Assembly: GCA_934462925.1 (NCBI GenBank)
Contig: CAKSIT010000006.1
Span: forward strand, 62,001-126,000
DNA from: an uncultured Oscillospiraceae bacterium
GTDB taxonomy: Bacteria > Bacillota > Clostridia > Oscillospirales > Ruminococcaceae
DNA: 64,000 nt
Reading direction: 5' to 3'
The position numbers were made by a program, and so were the translations under genes. Below, one piece after another: positions 34,673 through 44,359 of the stretch (positions are counted from its first letter, which is position 1; every line of letters begins with the position of its first letter). The notes under the pieces were generated by a model. The model did no database searches. It was not told the origin of the DNA and worked only from the letters and a program-made list of their open reading frames with translations.

Positions 34673-34738
34673 GCGCATTATATGCGGTATCACGGCGAAA
34701 GCCATGATATATACATTTTATAATAAGGAGGTGAAAGA

Positions 34739-36259
34739 ATGGCAGTATCACTTAGCGCAGGCTACGGAATGCGCAGCGACTTCATGATATCCGACGCAGC
34801 ATTGCCGCAGAGGATAGAGGAGGCGCAGGCGGCGGATTTCGCGGGGCTTATAGCGCAGTCAGACGCGGCTTCGGCAGCCCCCGCGGCAGTACCCGAGGAG
34901 CAGACGGCGGCGCTTGCAAAGGAGTTCCCCGACGACCCGCAGAAGCTGGCGGAGATGGTGGCAAGCGGCGAGGTGAAGCCCGAGGAGATACCCGAGGAAT
35001 TGCAGACGGTCGAGCTTAAAAAGCTTATCGAGGCGCTTGCGAGAATGCGCGGCGAAAAGCCCGCAGAGGAGCAGGACGAAGCAGACAAGCCCGAAACGCA
35101 GCCCACAGACCCGCAGATAGCGGCGAGCGCGGCGTTCGTTCAGGCGGACCTGCCCACGGACATGACCGCGGAGTTAGGCGAGATAGCAAAGACCGTGACG
35201 GAAAGCGCGCAGGTTCGGCAGGTGGAGGCGGTGCAGCAGCAAGCCCCCGTACAGCCCGCAGAACAGCAGGCGGAGCAGCCCGAGCTTGTCCCGCAGGAGG
35301 CTGCGCAGGAAGCGCAGAACGTGCAGACAGAGCAAGGCGTACAGATAGCACAGAACGCACAGGCAGAACAGCCCGAGCAGGCGGCGCAGGCGTTCCCGCA
35401 GGAACTGCAGGCGGCGCAGGAAAAACCCGAGCAGGCCGTGCAGACCGAGGCAAAGCCGCAGCAGGCGGTTCAGACCGAATTGCCCGCAGAGCAGCCCGTA
35501 AACGCACCGCAGCAGCAGGAAAGCCCCGAAAACGGCGGCAGTCAGCTTTTGAGACAGCAGGCAGCGCCCGTGCAGACCGTACAGCAAGCGCAGCAAAAGC
35601 CCGATATCCTTAAAAACACGGAGTTTACCGTTGCGGTAAAGCCCGCGCAGGAGGAAGCGCCCGCACAGCAGGCGCAGACCGAAATGCAGCTTGGCGCGCA
35701 GGCAGGTCAGGGCAGGGTAAAGGCGGCGTCAGACGAGCTTGAAATGCTCAGAAGCGCTGTAAAGAAGCCCGACGAGGGCGCAGTACGCACCGACGCACCG
35801 CTTATGACGGATTCGCCCGTGGTATTCAGGGCGGAAAACGGCAGGACGGTAGAGGTGAAGCCCGCAGAGGCAGCGCAGCAGGTTACCGAAAGGCTCATAG
35901 AAACCGCGAAGATAACCGCGCACGAAACGGAATACACCATGACGCTCAACCCCGAGGAGCTTGGCGAGATAACGATAAAGCTCACAAAGGCGGCGGACGG
36001 CGCGATTTCCGTGACGATAGCGGCGCAGAACAGCAAAACGCGCGAGCTGCTCGAGCAGAACGGCGCGCTTATGCAGGAGAATCTCCGCGCGAACGGAATG
36101 CGGCTTGAAAGCTGGCAGACCGTGAACGAGTCGCAGCAGGAAACCTACGCGCAGGACTACAACGGCAGCAGCAAGAACCCCTATTACCGCAGCGAGAACC
36201 CGCAGCCCGAGGAAGGCGCGGAGGACGGCAGCTTTGCGGAAATCATGGCTTCAATGTAA
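34739..36259 (+). CDS. fliK: Flagellar hook-length control protein FliK
   Basis: 506 residues. A long, low-complexity middle region (about 150-310) very rich in Gln, Ala, Glu and Pro (VQTEQGVQIAQNAQAEQPEQ and similar) acts as the presumed ruler. The conserved Flg_hook C-terminal domain is seen at 395-470 (ETEYTMTLNPEELGEITIKL, LLEQNGALMQENLRANGM). FliK measures the hook and switches export specificity through FlhB. AAGGAGG RBS. Confidence 0.92.
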   Translation: MAVSLSAGYGMRSDFMISDAALPQRIEEAQAADFAGLIAQSDAASAAPAAVPEEQTAALAKEFPDDPQKLAEMVASGEVKPEEIPEELQTVELKKLIEALARMRGEKPAEEQDEADKPETQPTDPQIAASAAFVQADLPTDMTAELGEIAKTVTESAQVRQVEAVQQQAPVQPAEQQAEQPELVPQEAAQEAQNVQTEQGVQIAQNAQAEQPEQAAQAFPQELQAAQEKPEQAVQTEAKPQQAVQTELPAEQPVNAPQQQESPENGGSQLLRQQAAPVQTVQQAQQKPDILKNTEFTVAVKPAQEEAPAQQAQTEMQLGAQAGQGRVKAASDELEMLRSAVKKPDEGAVRTDAPLMTDSPVVFRAENGRTVEVKPAEAAQQVTERLIETAKITAHETEYTMTLNPEELGEITIKLTKAADGAISVTIAAQNSKTRELLEQNGALMQENLRANGMRLESWQTVNESQQETYAQDYNGSSKNPYYRSENPQPEEGAEDGSFAEIMASM

Positions 36260-36276
36260 GAGAAAGGAGGATAAGC

Positions 36277-37209
36277 ATGGCAGATACTGTTACAGGCGCT
36301 CTGTCGTCGTCGGAGCAGATTAAGGCGAATTACGAAAAGTACGCGGACAAGTTCAAGGACTCCACAAAGGAGCTTGTAAATTCCGAAACGTTCTTAAGCC
36401 TTTTGGTTGCGGAAATGACGAATCAGGACCCGCTCGAGCCTACGAGCAACACCGAGTTCATCACGCAGATGGCGCAGTTCACGTCGCTGCAGTATGCGCA
36501 GGATTCCAGCAAGTATTCGATAGCAAACTACGCTTCGTCCCTTGTTGGCAAGACCGCTACAGGCACGAAGATGGAAGGCGGAAACCTTGTTACAAAAACA
36601 GGCGTGGTAGAGTCCGTTACCAAAAACGGCGACAATTACACCGTTACGATTGACGGCACGGCGTTTGAGCTTACGGCTGTATCGGCTATTTCGGCAGGCG
36701 CTTCAAACGCTACCGGCACAATAACGGGCAGCGCGCTTGGCGACCAGATTTCGCGCGCTTCAATGATGGTTGGAATGCTGGCTACGGTAAGCGTTGACAA
36801 GGACGGCACGCCGTACATAGATACTGGCATAATCGAGGCGATACAGGTAAAGAACGGCGAAATAAGCGCTGTTATAAACGGCATTGCTTACAAGCTGACG
36901 GATATCATTGAGGTGACCTACGCTACAGCACCCGATAACGGCGATTCTACCGATAAGACGGGCGGTGCGGACGCTGCGGACAAGGCAGGAGATACGGAGG
37001 CTTCCGACAAACCGGGCGAGGCGGGCAGCACCGATAACACGCAGCCCACGGACGATATCGATGACGTTACCGAGGAAACGCTCGACGAAATGCTTGGCTA
37101 CCTTATGGACGAGCTTGACGAGCAGCATGACGTTGAGGAGCAGACAAGCGGGCTTGAACCCGAGGAATATGCAGAGGACCTGCAGGACGTAACACAGGTT
37201 GAGCTTTAA
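36277..37209 (+). CDS. flgD: Flagellar hook-assembly protein FlgD
   Basis: 310 residues. The conserved N-terminal region contains NSETFLSLLVAEMTNQDPLEPTSNTEFITQMAQFTSLQ, diagnostic for FlgD, the temporary cap that guides hook polymerisation. A middle beta-rich region (VESVTKNGDNYTVTIDG) follows, and the last 90 residues are very acidic and Asp/Thr-rich, longer than in typical FlgD. Next gene 21 bp downstream. Confidence 0.93.
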   Translation: MADTVTGALSSSEQIKANYEKYADKFKDSTKELVNSETFLSLLVAEMTNQDPLEPTSNTEFITQMAQFTSLQYAQDSSKYSIANYASSLVGKTATGTKMEGGNLVTKTGVVESVTKNGDNYTVTIDGTAFELTAVSAISAGASNATGTITGSALGDQISRASMMVGMLATVSVDKDGTPYIDTGIIEAIQVKNGEISAVINGIAYKLTDIIEVTYATAPDNGDSTDKTGGADAADKAGDTEASDKPGEAGSTDNTQPTDDIDDVTEETLDEMLGYLMDELDEQHDVEEQTSGLEPEEYAEDLQDVTQVEL

Positions 37210-37230
37210 CAGGCACGGAGGCTGAAAACA

Positions 37231-37635
37231 ATGCTGATAAGCGAATATCTTGCACTTCGCAGTCAGATAAGCGTTACGACAGGCAGCGCGGTTTCACCAC
37301 AGGCACAGCAGGCAGCGCCCGCGCAGGAGCAGGAGGGCAGTTTTGCCGAAGCGCTTCGCGCAAAGATAGGGGAAAAGCACGGCGTGGAGTTCTCGAAGCA
37401 CGCGATACAGCGGCTTGAGGAGCGCAGCATAGACCTATCCGAGGGAGATACCCTTGAACGGCTTAACAAGGGAGTGGAAATAGCCGCGGACAAGGGCAGC
37501 AGCGAAACGCTGGTGCTGGTAGACAGAACAGCGTTTGTTGTGAGCGTTAAGAACAACAGGGTAATCACCACCATGTCGAACGAGGATTTGACAGGAAATA
37601 TTTTTACAAACATCGATTCCACCGTCATAATTTAA
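37231..37635 (+). CDS. Small conserved flagellar-operon protein (between flgD and flgE)
   Basis: 134 residues. The C-terminal 85 residues (VEFSKHAIQRLEERSIDLSEGD, LVLVDRTAFVVSVKNNRVITTM, GNIFTNIDSTVII) match the conserved small protein regularly encoded between flgD and flgE in Firmicutes and spirochaetes (TIGR02530-type). Its molecular role is not established; position suggests hook assembly. RBS CGGAGG. Confidence 0.88.
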   Translation: MLISEYLALRSQISVTTGSAVSPQAQQAAPAQEQEGSFAEALRAKIGEKHGVEFSKHAIQRLEERSIDLSEGDTLERLNKGVEIAADKGSSETLVLVDRTAFVVSVKNNRVITTMSNEDLTGNIFTNIDSTVII

Positions 37636-37717
37636 CGGACGGACCTTTACGGAGTCTGTTCCGCGGCTGTGAATGAGGCGCGGATACGGGCGGTGAGAAC
37701 GATATGGAGGTCAATTT

Positions 37718-39700
37718 ATGGTTAAGTCACTTTACTCCGGCGTGTCCGGACTTAAAACCCACCAAAAGAGAATGGACGTTATCGGCAACAACATTGCCAA
37801 CGTCAACACAATAGGCTACAAGACCAACGTAGTAACCTTTGCGGACGTTTACTATCAGACCCAGAAGACCCCGTCGGGCGCGACTTCCTCCCTCGGCGGC
37901 GTAAACCCCCGTCAGGTAGGCTACGGCGTTAAGATGAACACCACTACGCCCAATATGTCGCAGTCGGGCTTTACATATTCCGACAGCATTTACGATATCG
38001 CTATAGACGGCGAGGGCTTTATACAGCTTATGGACGGCTCGGGCAACCTGCTTTACACAAGGGCGGGCGCGTTCTCCCTTGACGACCAGGGCTACCTTGT
38101 AAACGCTTCGGGCTACCATGTTCTCGGTATCTCGGGCGACAGCGAGGGGCAGCCTGCGGGCAGCGAGATAATCCGCTTCGTTCTGCCCGAAACGCAGGCT
38201 AACACATCTTCCGCTACAAAGAAGATAAACGGCGTAAACGTTACGGTTTCCATGTCCGCGCCGTCAGATGTTTCGGATATGTCGGTTACGTTCACCAACA
38301 GCCAGTACCCCTACGCTACGTATTCGGGCGGTATCCTCAACATATTCATGAACATGGACGACCAGTACAACTCCGAGGCGGACTTCCAGAACGCTATCAA
38401 GGAAGCGCTCACCGCAGGCGGCGTAACGCTCCCCGACGACCTTGAGCTGAACTTTGAGTTCGAGACCGTTCCCGACGCGCCCGAGGCCGTAATCGCAAAG
38501 AACTCCATTGACTCGTGGAAGTTCACGACAAAGTCGGCTACCTGCGACATTTACACCAAGTACACCTACACCGATTCCGACGGCGCAACATCTACCAAGA
38601 GCGCGCGCATGGCGTTCTCCAGCCCCGACAATACGCGCACGGATACGGTAGAAGTAACCTACAACGCAGGCGCTACGGACGATGTAACGATAACCGCTGC
38701 GCCCACCGCCGCTGCAGCCGGCGCATGGCAGATTGAAGTAGGTCCGAACGCTTCTGCGGAGAAGATAAACAAGGCGATAAACAAATACATACAGGACCAG
38801 CTTGAAGCAACGCCGAGCGTTGAAGTACCCAAGCTCACCTGCACCACGTTCGTGCTTCCCGAGGCGGGCGGCACGCCCGACAACCGTCAGGCGGCGTTTG
38901 ACGCGTTCGGCACTGCCCTTACAATGAAGCTTCAGGGCAACCCCGAGGACACTCCCGGCACAATGGGCGTTTCCATTGACGCGAAAATAGCGGGCGCATA
39001 CGCAAACAACTACAAGATAACCTTTGCATATTCCGGCAGCTACGACAACACAAAGGCTGTATGGGACGAGAACAACCTTACCATCACCGTGTGCAACAAC
39101 TCCACCCTCGCCGACATACAGGCTGCGGTTACCGCGGCTGCGAACGGCGACGAGAAGAAAATGCTCCAGATAACGGGCATGGCAGGTCTTGGCGGCATGA
39201 ACGCCGCGCAGAGAAAGGCGCTTTTCGAGGGCAACCCCGCGCTTTCGCTCGGCGGCGGCGAGGACAGCTTCTTTACGGCTGTTGCAAAGAGCCTTTCAAC
39301 GTTCAACCTTACAAACGGCAGAACGGGTTCTGCGCAGACCGTTAAGGACCTTGAGGACGTTACCATTCAGAACGACGGTACGATAATCGGTACGCACGCG
39401 ATACTCGGGCGCATAACGCTCGGCAGAATCGACCTTGCAACATTCGACAACCCGAACGGCCTGCTTGCAATGGGCGGCACGAACTTTGCGGAAACCGTAT
39501 CTTCGGGCGCGGCTAAGATAGGCATTCCCGGCAGCACGGGTACGGGCGCGGTAATAAGCGGCGCGCTTGAAATGTCGAACGTTGACCTTTCTCAGGAGTT
39601 TACGGACATGATAACCACGCAGAGAGGCTATCAGGCGAACTCCAGAGTTATCACAACATCGGATACAATGCTTGAGGAGCTTCTGAGCCTTAAGCGCTGA
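37718..39700 (+). CDS. flgE: Flagellar hook protein FlgE
   Basis: 660 residues, longer than the 400-450 common in the family. Starts MVKSLYSGVSGLKTHQKRMDVIGNNIANVNTIGYKTNVVTFADV (rod/hook signature) and ends with the conserved EMSNVDLSQEFTDMITTQRGYQANSRVITTSDTMLEELLSLKR. A large central insertion (about 165-520) of surface-exposed type accounts for the extra length. FlgE polymerises into the universal joint between rod and filament. RBS GGAGG. Confidence 0.96.
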   Translation: MVKSLYSGVSGLKTHQKRMDVIGNNIANVNTIGYKTNVVTFADVYYQTQKTPSGATSSLGGVNPRQVGYGVKMNTTTPNMSQSGFTYSDSIYDIAIDGEGFIQLMDGSGNLLYTRAGAFSLDDQGYLVNASGYHVLGISGDSEGQPAGSEIIRFVLPETQANTSSATKKINGVNVTVSMSAPSDVSDMSVTFTNSQYPYATYSGGILNIFMNMDDQYNSEADFQNAIKEALTAGGVTLPDDLELNFEFETVPDAPEAVIAKNSIDSWKFTTKSATCDIYTKYTYTDSDGATSTKSARMAFSSPDNTRTDTVEVTYNAGATDDVTITAAPTAAAAGAWQIEVGPNASAEKINKAINKYIQDQLEATPSVEVPKLTCTTFVLPEAGGTPDNRQAAFDAFGTALTMKLQGNPEDTPGTMGVSIDAKIAGAYANNYKITFAYSGSYDNTKAVWDENNLTITVCNNSTLADIQAAVTAAANGDEKKMLQITGMAGLGGMNAAQRKALFEGNPALSLGGGEDSFFTAVAKSLSTFNLTNGRTGSAQTVKDLEDVTIQNDGTIIGTHAILGRITLGRIDLATFDNPNGLLAMGGTNFAETVSSGAAKIGIPGSTGTGAVISGALEMSNVDLSQEFTDMITTQRGYQANSRVITTSDTMLEELLSLKR

Positions 39701-39782
39701 TAACGCGTTTTCCGCCGCAGGGCGGCAGCGGCATACTGCGGGGCGGTTTCGCCCCGCGGCATGAGGCCGCAGGAGGTATTGT

Positions 39783-40001
39783 ATGATAAGACTTACAAGG
39801 CTTGACGGAAAGGAATTTCTGTTAAACGAGCATCTTATAGAAACCGTTTCGGAAACGCCCGACACGGTGATAATGCTCTCAAACGGACACAGTATAATCG
39901 TGCGCGAAAGCATGAACGAGATAACCACACGAATCATCGAATACAACAGGCTGCGCCGCAGGGCAGTGTTCAAAAACCGCAGCGAAAAGCCTTTGACATA
40001 A
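39783..40001 (+). CDS. flbD: Flagellar protein FlbD
   Basis: 72 residues. Starts MIRLTRLDGKEFLLNEHLIETVSETPDTVIMLSNGHSIIVRES, diagnostic for the FlbD/SwrD family; in Bacillus SwrD increases motor torque. It lies directly before motA/motB, consistent with a stator-related role. RBS GGAGG after a G+C-rich hairpin in the flgE-flbD gap. Confidence 0.92.
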   Translation: MIRLTRLDGKEFLLNEHLIETVSETPDTVIMLSNGHSIIVRESMNEITTRIIEYNRLRRRAVFKNRSEKPLT

Positions 40002-40103
40002 CTGCTTCTTCCAAACAGGGCGGCGCACGTCACGGACGGCACGCGCCGATAGCAGCGCCCCGAGGGGCATTCCGACTAAAAAATAAAAAGCGAGGGATAT
40101 GTT

Positions 40104-40871
40104 TTGAATTTTTCACTTATTATCGGCTGGGTGTCGGCGTTTGCACTGATAATCTACGGTATTCTCAGTTCCGGCGAATTAGGCTCGTTCCTTGACCCGT
40201 CGTCGTTTGCTATTACCTGCGGCGGTACGTTCGCGTGCCTTATAGCGTCGTTCCCGTTCTCTTACCTTGCAAAAGTACCCAAGCGTATAGGTATGGCGTT
40301 CTTCCCCAAGAAGTACGACCCCATGAAGTACATACAGGAGATAGTTGACTACGCGCAGATTGCCCGCTCGAGAGGTCTGCTTGCGCTTGAAGAAAGCGCC
40401 AACCAGTGCCAAGACCCCTTTATGAAGCAGAGCCTTATGCTTATCGTAGACTCCAACGACCCCGACAAGGTGCGCGCAATGCTCGACGACTCCATAAGCT
40501 TTATGGTGGACAGACACGACGGCGGCAGGGCGTTCTTTGACAGAGGCGTTGCGCTCTTTCCCGCATTCGGAATGCTCGGTACGCTTATCGGTCTTATAAA
40601 CATGCTTGCGGGCATGAGCGAGGACCAGAGCAAGCTTGCCGTAGGTATGGCGCAGGCGCTTATCACAACGTTCTACGGCTCGCTGTTTGCGAACGTTCTG
40701 TTCGCCCCGATAAGCACCGCGCTTAAGAACTCGCACGACGACGAGCTGCTGTGTATGCAGATAATCGAGGAGGGCGTGCTTTCCATAGCGACAGGTTCTA
40801 ACCCGAGATATATACAGGAAAAGCTGGAATTTATGCTCCCGAAGACGCAGAAGGGAAAAAAGAGTTCCTGA
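40104..40871 (+). CDS. motA: Flagellar motor stator protein MotA
   Basis: 255 residues from a TTG start with GCGAGGGAT upstream. Four membrane segments, e.g. GSFLDPSSFAITCGGTFACLIASF, and the conserved cytoplasmic/membrane region RGVALFPAFGMLGTLIGLINMLAGM. MotA forms the ion channel with MotB and pushes on FliG. A promoter-like sequence follows it, before motB. Confidence 0.95.
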   Translation: MNFSLIIGWVSAFALIIYGILSSGELGSFLDPSSFAITCGGTFACLIASFPFSYLAKVPKRIGMAFFPKKYDPMKYIQEIVDYAQIARSRGLLALEESANQCQDPFMKQSLMLIVDSNDPDKVRAMLDDSISFMVDRHDGGRAFFDRGVALFPAFGMLGTLIGLINMLAGMSEDQSKLAVGMAQALITTFYGSLFANVLFAPISTALKNSHDDELLCMQIIEEGVLSIATGSNPRYIQEKLEFMLPKTQKGKKSS

Positions 40872-40908
40872 CGAAAATAGATTTTTTTGTAAAAATGCAA
40901 AAAAGTAT

Positions 40909-40937
40909 TTGCAAATTTCAGCGTAATATGGTACAAT
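40909..40937 (+). promoter_or_regulatory. Internal promoter between motA and motB
   Basis: TTGCAA (40909-40914), 17-bp spacer, TACAAT (40932-40937), 55 bp before motB. A good sigma-A match inside an otherwise continuous operon; no terminator was seen between motA and it. Confidence 0.7.
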
Positions 40938-40992
40938 ATAAGATGGCTGATAAATATGAAAGCATGAAAATCCCGAGGGGAGGTATCTGTCA

Positions 40993-42033
40993 ATGGCAAA
41001 GCTTGTAAAAAAGCCCGCGGAGGACCACAGTAACGACTGGCTAAACACGTATGCGGACATGGTTACGCTGCTGCTTACGTTCTTTGTTATGCTGTACGCC
41101 TCTTCAAGTATCGACTCCCAGAAATGGCAGTACATATATCAGGCGTTCACCTCTAAGGGTAAGTATCTCAACGAGTATGTGGATTCGCCCGACCCCAACG
41201 CAGAGGAGGGCGACGGCGTAAACGACGACGAGCGCCAAACCGACGGCGGCGACGGAATACTCCCGCAGAGCTTTGACAGGCTGTACGTGTATCTCGCAAA
41301 CTACGTGAGCGAGAACAACCTTGAGCAGTCCGTTGCGGTAGAGCAGGGCGCGGCTCATATTACAATAAGGTTCAGCGACAGCGTGTTCTTCGAGCCGAAC
41401 AGCTCGGTGCTTACCTCGCAGGGCAGAAAGATGATAAGCGACATAGGCCCGGGACTGCGCGCGGTGCAGGATTCGATACAGACCTGCACGGTGAGCGGCC
41501 ACACGGCGGGCGGCGTTATTTCCCCCGTGAACGACTGGGCGCTTTCCGCGGGCAGAGCGGTAAGCGTTGTGAACTACATGGAGTACCGCACGTTCCTGCC
41601 GACTGAAAAGTTTATCGTAAAGGGCTGCGGTCCTAACCAGCCGCTGGAGGACAACTCCACCGAGGAGGGCAGGGCGAAGAACCGCCGCGTGGAGCTTACG
41701 TTCCTAAAGAGCGACCTTGACACAACAGACCCGAAGGTGGTTCAGGATATCCTTGAACACGACCTTGGCATAAAGACGGAGCAGTACGACCCCGACAGCA
41801 TAAACAAGGACGCCGACAGGCTTCCGCCCGATTCTGCGCAGAACATAATCAACTCGATAAACGAGCTGTTCCCCGACACGGAATCGACGACGTCGGGCTA
41901 CGCAGGACCGTCGCTTGGCGACTTCAGCAGCTTTGTGTATGACAAGGGCGACAGCTCGAGCGCAGCCGAGGGCGGCGCTTCGGACAGCGGCGCTGAGGGC
42001 GCTTCGGACGCGCAGAGCGGCGCGGAGCAGTAA
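40993..42033 (+). CDS. motB: Flagellar motor stator protein MotB
   Basis: 346 residues. A single N-terminal membrane segment WLNTYADMVTLLLTFFVMLYA carries the ion-binding Asp (in TYADM). An OmpA-like peptidoglycan-binding domain is seen at about 120-240 (VSGHTAGG, LSAGRAVSVVNYM, GRAKNRRVELTFL). The last 100 residues are acidic and Ser/Gly/Ala-rich, longer than usual. It anchors the stator to the cell wall. RBS GAGGGGAGG. Confidence 0.94.
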   Translation: MAKLVKKPAEDHSNDWLNTYADMVTLLLTFFVMLYASSSIDSQKWQYIYQAFTSKGKYLNEYVDSPDPNAEEGDGVNDDERQTDGGDGILPQSFDRLYVYLANYVSENNLEQSVAVEQGAAHITIRFSDSVFFEPNSSVLTSQGRKMISDIGPGLRAVQDSIQTCTVSGHTAGGVISPVNDWALSAGRAVSVVNYMEYRTFLPTEKFIVKGCGPNQPLEDNSTEEGRAKNRRVELTFLKSDLDTTDPKVVQDILEHDLGIKTEQYDPDSINKDADRLPPDSAQNIINSINELFPDTESTTSGYAGPSLGDFSSFVYDKGDSSSAAEGGASDSGAEGASDAQSGAEQ

Positions 42034-42069
42034 CGCTATGAAAGAAGTTAAAATGAGGGGAGATATCTG

Positions 42070-43059
42070 ATGGCTGACGTTCTGACGCAGGCGCAAATAG
42101 ATGAAATGCTTAAAAGCGTCGCAATGGGCGGAACGCTCAATGCACCGCAGCAGGAGGAAACAAAGGTCAAGGAATATGATTTCCGCGCCCCCAAGAAGTT
42201 CACGAGAGAGCAGATAAAGGTTCTCGACAGCATATTTGAAAATTATGCCAGACTTCTTTCCTCCTATCTCACAGGTCTGTTAAGACTGTATTGCAGCGTA
42301 ACGCTCGTCAATATAGAGGAGCAGAGGTACAGCGAGTTTAACAACGCGCTGCCCGACTATGTTATGATGGGCATGGTGGACATGGGCATCGTCAACGATG
42401 AGGTAAGCGAAACAAACGTCATCGTTCAGGTGTCTAACCCCATAACCTACACCATGATAGACAGGCTTTTGGGCGGCAAGGGCGAATACCGCGATGTAAG
42501 CCGCGATTTCACCGAGATAGAGATAACGATAATGACCGACGTTATGAAGTCGTTCGCAGCGCTTCTCAAAGACCCGTGGCTCACGCATATCGAGCTTGAA
42601 CCGAAGCTTATCGGAATCGAAACGAACTCGCGCGTGGTGCAGACCATAGGTCACGAGGACACGGTAATAATCGTAGCGCTCGAGGTGGAAATAAACACCG
42701 TAAAATCGATAATCTCCGTATGTATCCCCGCGATAAATCTCGACGAGATAATGGGCAAGTTCATACCGCGCTACACAGGCACGCGCAGGAGAACGGACGC
42801 CGCACGCGAGCAGGAGCGCCGCGACAGCATTCTCGGCGGCATTACCGACACCGACCTTACGATAAGGGCGGTACTCGGCACGATAAACCTTGACCTGTAC
42901 GAGGTACTCACGCTTCAGGTGAACGACGTTATCCCGCTTGGCAAGCCGATAAGTTCCAACATCACCGTAAAGGTCGGCGAGACCGACTGGTGCGACGGCA
43001 AGCTCGGAACGTTCAACAATAAAAAGGCAATTATGATAGATAATTTCATTGAGAATTGA
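42070..43059 (+). CDS. fliM: Flagellar motor switch protein FliM
   Basis: 329 residues. Residues 5-14, LTQAQIDEML, form the N-terminal CheY-P-binding peptide. The middle domain has the conserved GxMG-like MMGMVDMG and NPITYTMIDRLLGGKG, and the C-terminal SpoA domain is VGETDWCDGKLGTFNNKKAIMI. FliM is the switch component that receives CheY-P and changes rotation. No fliL lies between motB and fliM, as is often the case in other Firmicutes. Confidence 0.96.
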   Translation: MADVLTQAQIDEMLKSVAMGGTLNAPQQEETKVKEYDFRAPKKFTREQIKVLDSIFENYARLLSSYLTGLLRLYCSVTLVNIEEQRYSEFNNALPDYVMMGMVDMGIVNDEVSETNVIVQVSNPITYTMIDRLLGGKGEYRDVSRDFTEIEITIMTDVMKSFAALLKDPWLTHIELEPKLIGIETNSRVVQTIGHEDTVIIVALEVEINTVKSIISVCIPAINLDEIMGKFIPRYTGTRRRTDAAREQERRDSILGGITDTDLTIRAVLGTINLDLYEVLTLQVNDVIPLGKPISSNITVKVGETDWCDGKLGTFNNKKAIMIDNFIEN

Positions 43060-43072
43060 GGTACAAAGACAG

Positions 43073-44269
43073 ATGGCTAATGAAAAGGATGCAAATGTCG
43101 AGTTCAGCTCTTACGAAATCGACGCCGTAGGAGAAATACTGAATATCAGCATGGGCTCGGCGGCGACGGCAGTGTCTGAGCTTCTCAACGCAAAGGTCTG
43201 GATAACCACCCCAAAGGTAAAGGTTGTAAAGGTATCTGAGCTTAACTACAAGAACCTTGAGCCTGCTATCTGCGTTAAGATTGTTTATGTTGCAGGCATA
43301 AAGGGTCTTAACATGATGATACTCAAGCAGGACGACGTTCAGCTGATACTCAACCAGCTGCTCGGCAACCCGCTGGTGATATCCCCCGACTTCAAGTTTG
43401 ACGAGCTGAACATAAGCGCCGTAAGCGAGGTAATGAACCAGATGATGGGCGCTTCTGCGACCGCGCTGTCAGACCTGCTGGGCGTTACGGTTGATATCTC
43501 GACTCCCACGCCTTACATAATCAACGAAACGAATTTCGGCGAGCTTTGCGAGATGGAACCCGACGAAACGGTAGTTGCGGTAAACTTCAGCCTTACCGTA
43601 GACGGCGTTATGAGCAGCGAGTTCCTCTCGGTAATGTCCGTTGACCTTGCAAAAACGCTTTCGGGCAAGATGATAGAGAAGTTCCATGTAGACGAGGGAA
43701 AGTCCGCGCAGCAGACTACGCCCGCAACGGCGCAGCCTGCGCCCATGCCCGCTCCCGCGCCTGCGGCAGAACCCGCGGCAGCCCCCGCGCCCGCGCAGCA
43801 GCCCGTGTATGCAGGCGCTCCCGCGCCCGTGCAGCCTATGCCGCAGCCCGCGCCCATGCCCGCAGGGTATCCGCAGCAGCCATACGGCTATCCCAGCCAG
43901 TACGCCGCTTACGGTGCGTACCCGCCGCCCGCGCCGCCTGTAAACGTGCAGAACGCGCAGCTCCACCAGTTTGAGGCTATGGACTTCGGCCTGCCGACAG
44001 ACCAGCAGGACAACCTGAAGCTGCTGATGGGCGTGCCGCTTGAAATAAGCGTGGAGATAGGCACGGCGAAGCGCAAGGTAAAGGATATCCTCGAGTTTAC
44101 GCAGGGAACTATAATCGAGCTTGAGCGTCAGGCGGGCGCGCCCGTAGACGTTGTGGTAAACGGCAACCTTATAGCCCGCGGCGACGTTGTGGTAATCGAC
44201 GACAATTTTGCGGTAAGAATAACCGAGATAGTCAAGAATAAAATCATGGACAGTCTCGGCAAGGAATAA
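43073..44269 (+). CDS. fliY: Flagellar switch protein FliY/FliN (CheC-like phosphatase plus SpoA domain)
   Basis: 398 residues from ATG 43073 (an in-frame TTG at 43049 would overlap fliM). A CheC-like domain has two phosphatase-type sites, VGEILNISMGSAATAVSELL and VSEVMNQMMGASATALSDLL (Glu and Asn in each), then a Pro/Ala/Gln linker (about 225-300), then a FliN-type SpoA domain (LKLLMGVPLEISVEIGTAKRKVKDILEFTQGTIIEL). It is both switch component and CheY-P phosphatase. Unlike B. subtilis FliY, no SQDEIDALL peptide is seen at its N-terminus. Confidence 0.94.
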   Translation: MANEKDANVEFSSYEIDAVGEILNISMGSAATAVSELLNAKVWITTPKVKVVKVSELNYKNLEPAICVKIVYVAGIKGLNMMILKQDDVQLILNQLLGNPLVISPDFKFDELNISAVSEVMNQMMGASATALSDLLGVTVDISTPTPYIINETNFGELCEMEPDETVVAVNFSLTVDGVMSSEFLSVMSVDLAKTLSGKMIEKFHVDEGKSAQQTTPATAQPAPMPAPAPAAEPAAAPAPAQQPVYAGAPAPVQPMPQPAPMPAGYPQQPYGYPSQYAAYGAYPPPAPPVNVQNAQLHQFEAMDFGLPTDQQDNLKLLMGVPLEISVEIGTAKRKVKDILEFTQGTIIELERQAGAPVDVVVNGNLIARGDVVVIDDNFAVRITEIVKNKIMDSLGKE

Positions 44270-44359
44270 AATATAAGACGGGCGCGAAAAGCGCAACGGA
44301 CTTAATACTGCCGCAGCATCTGCGGCGCTCAATAACAATCAATTCAAGGAGAAAAAGTT

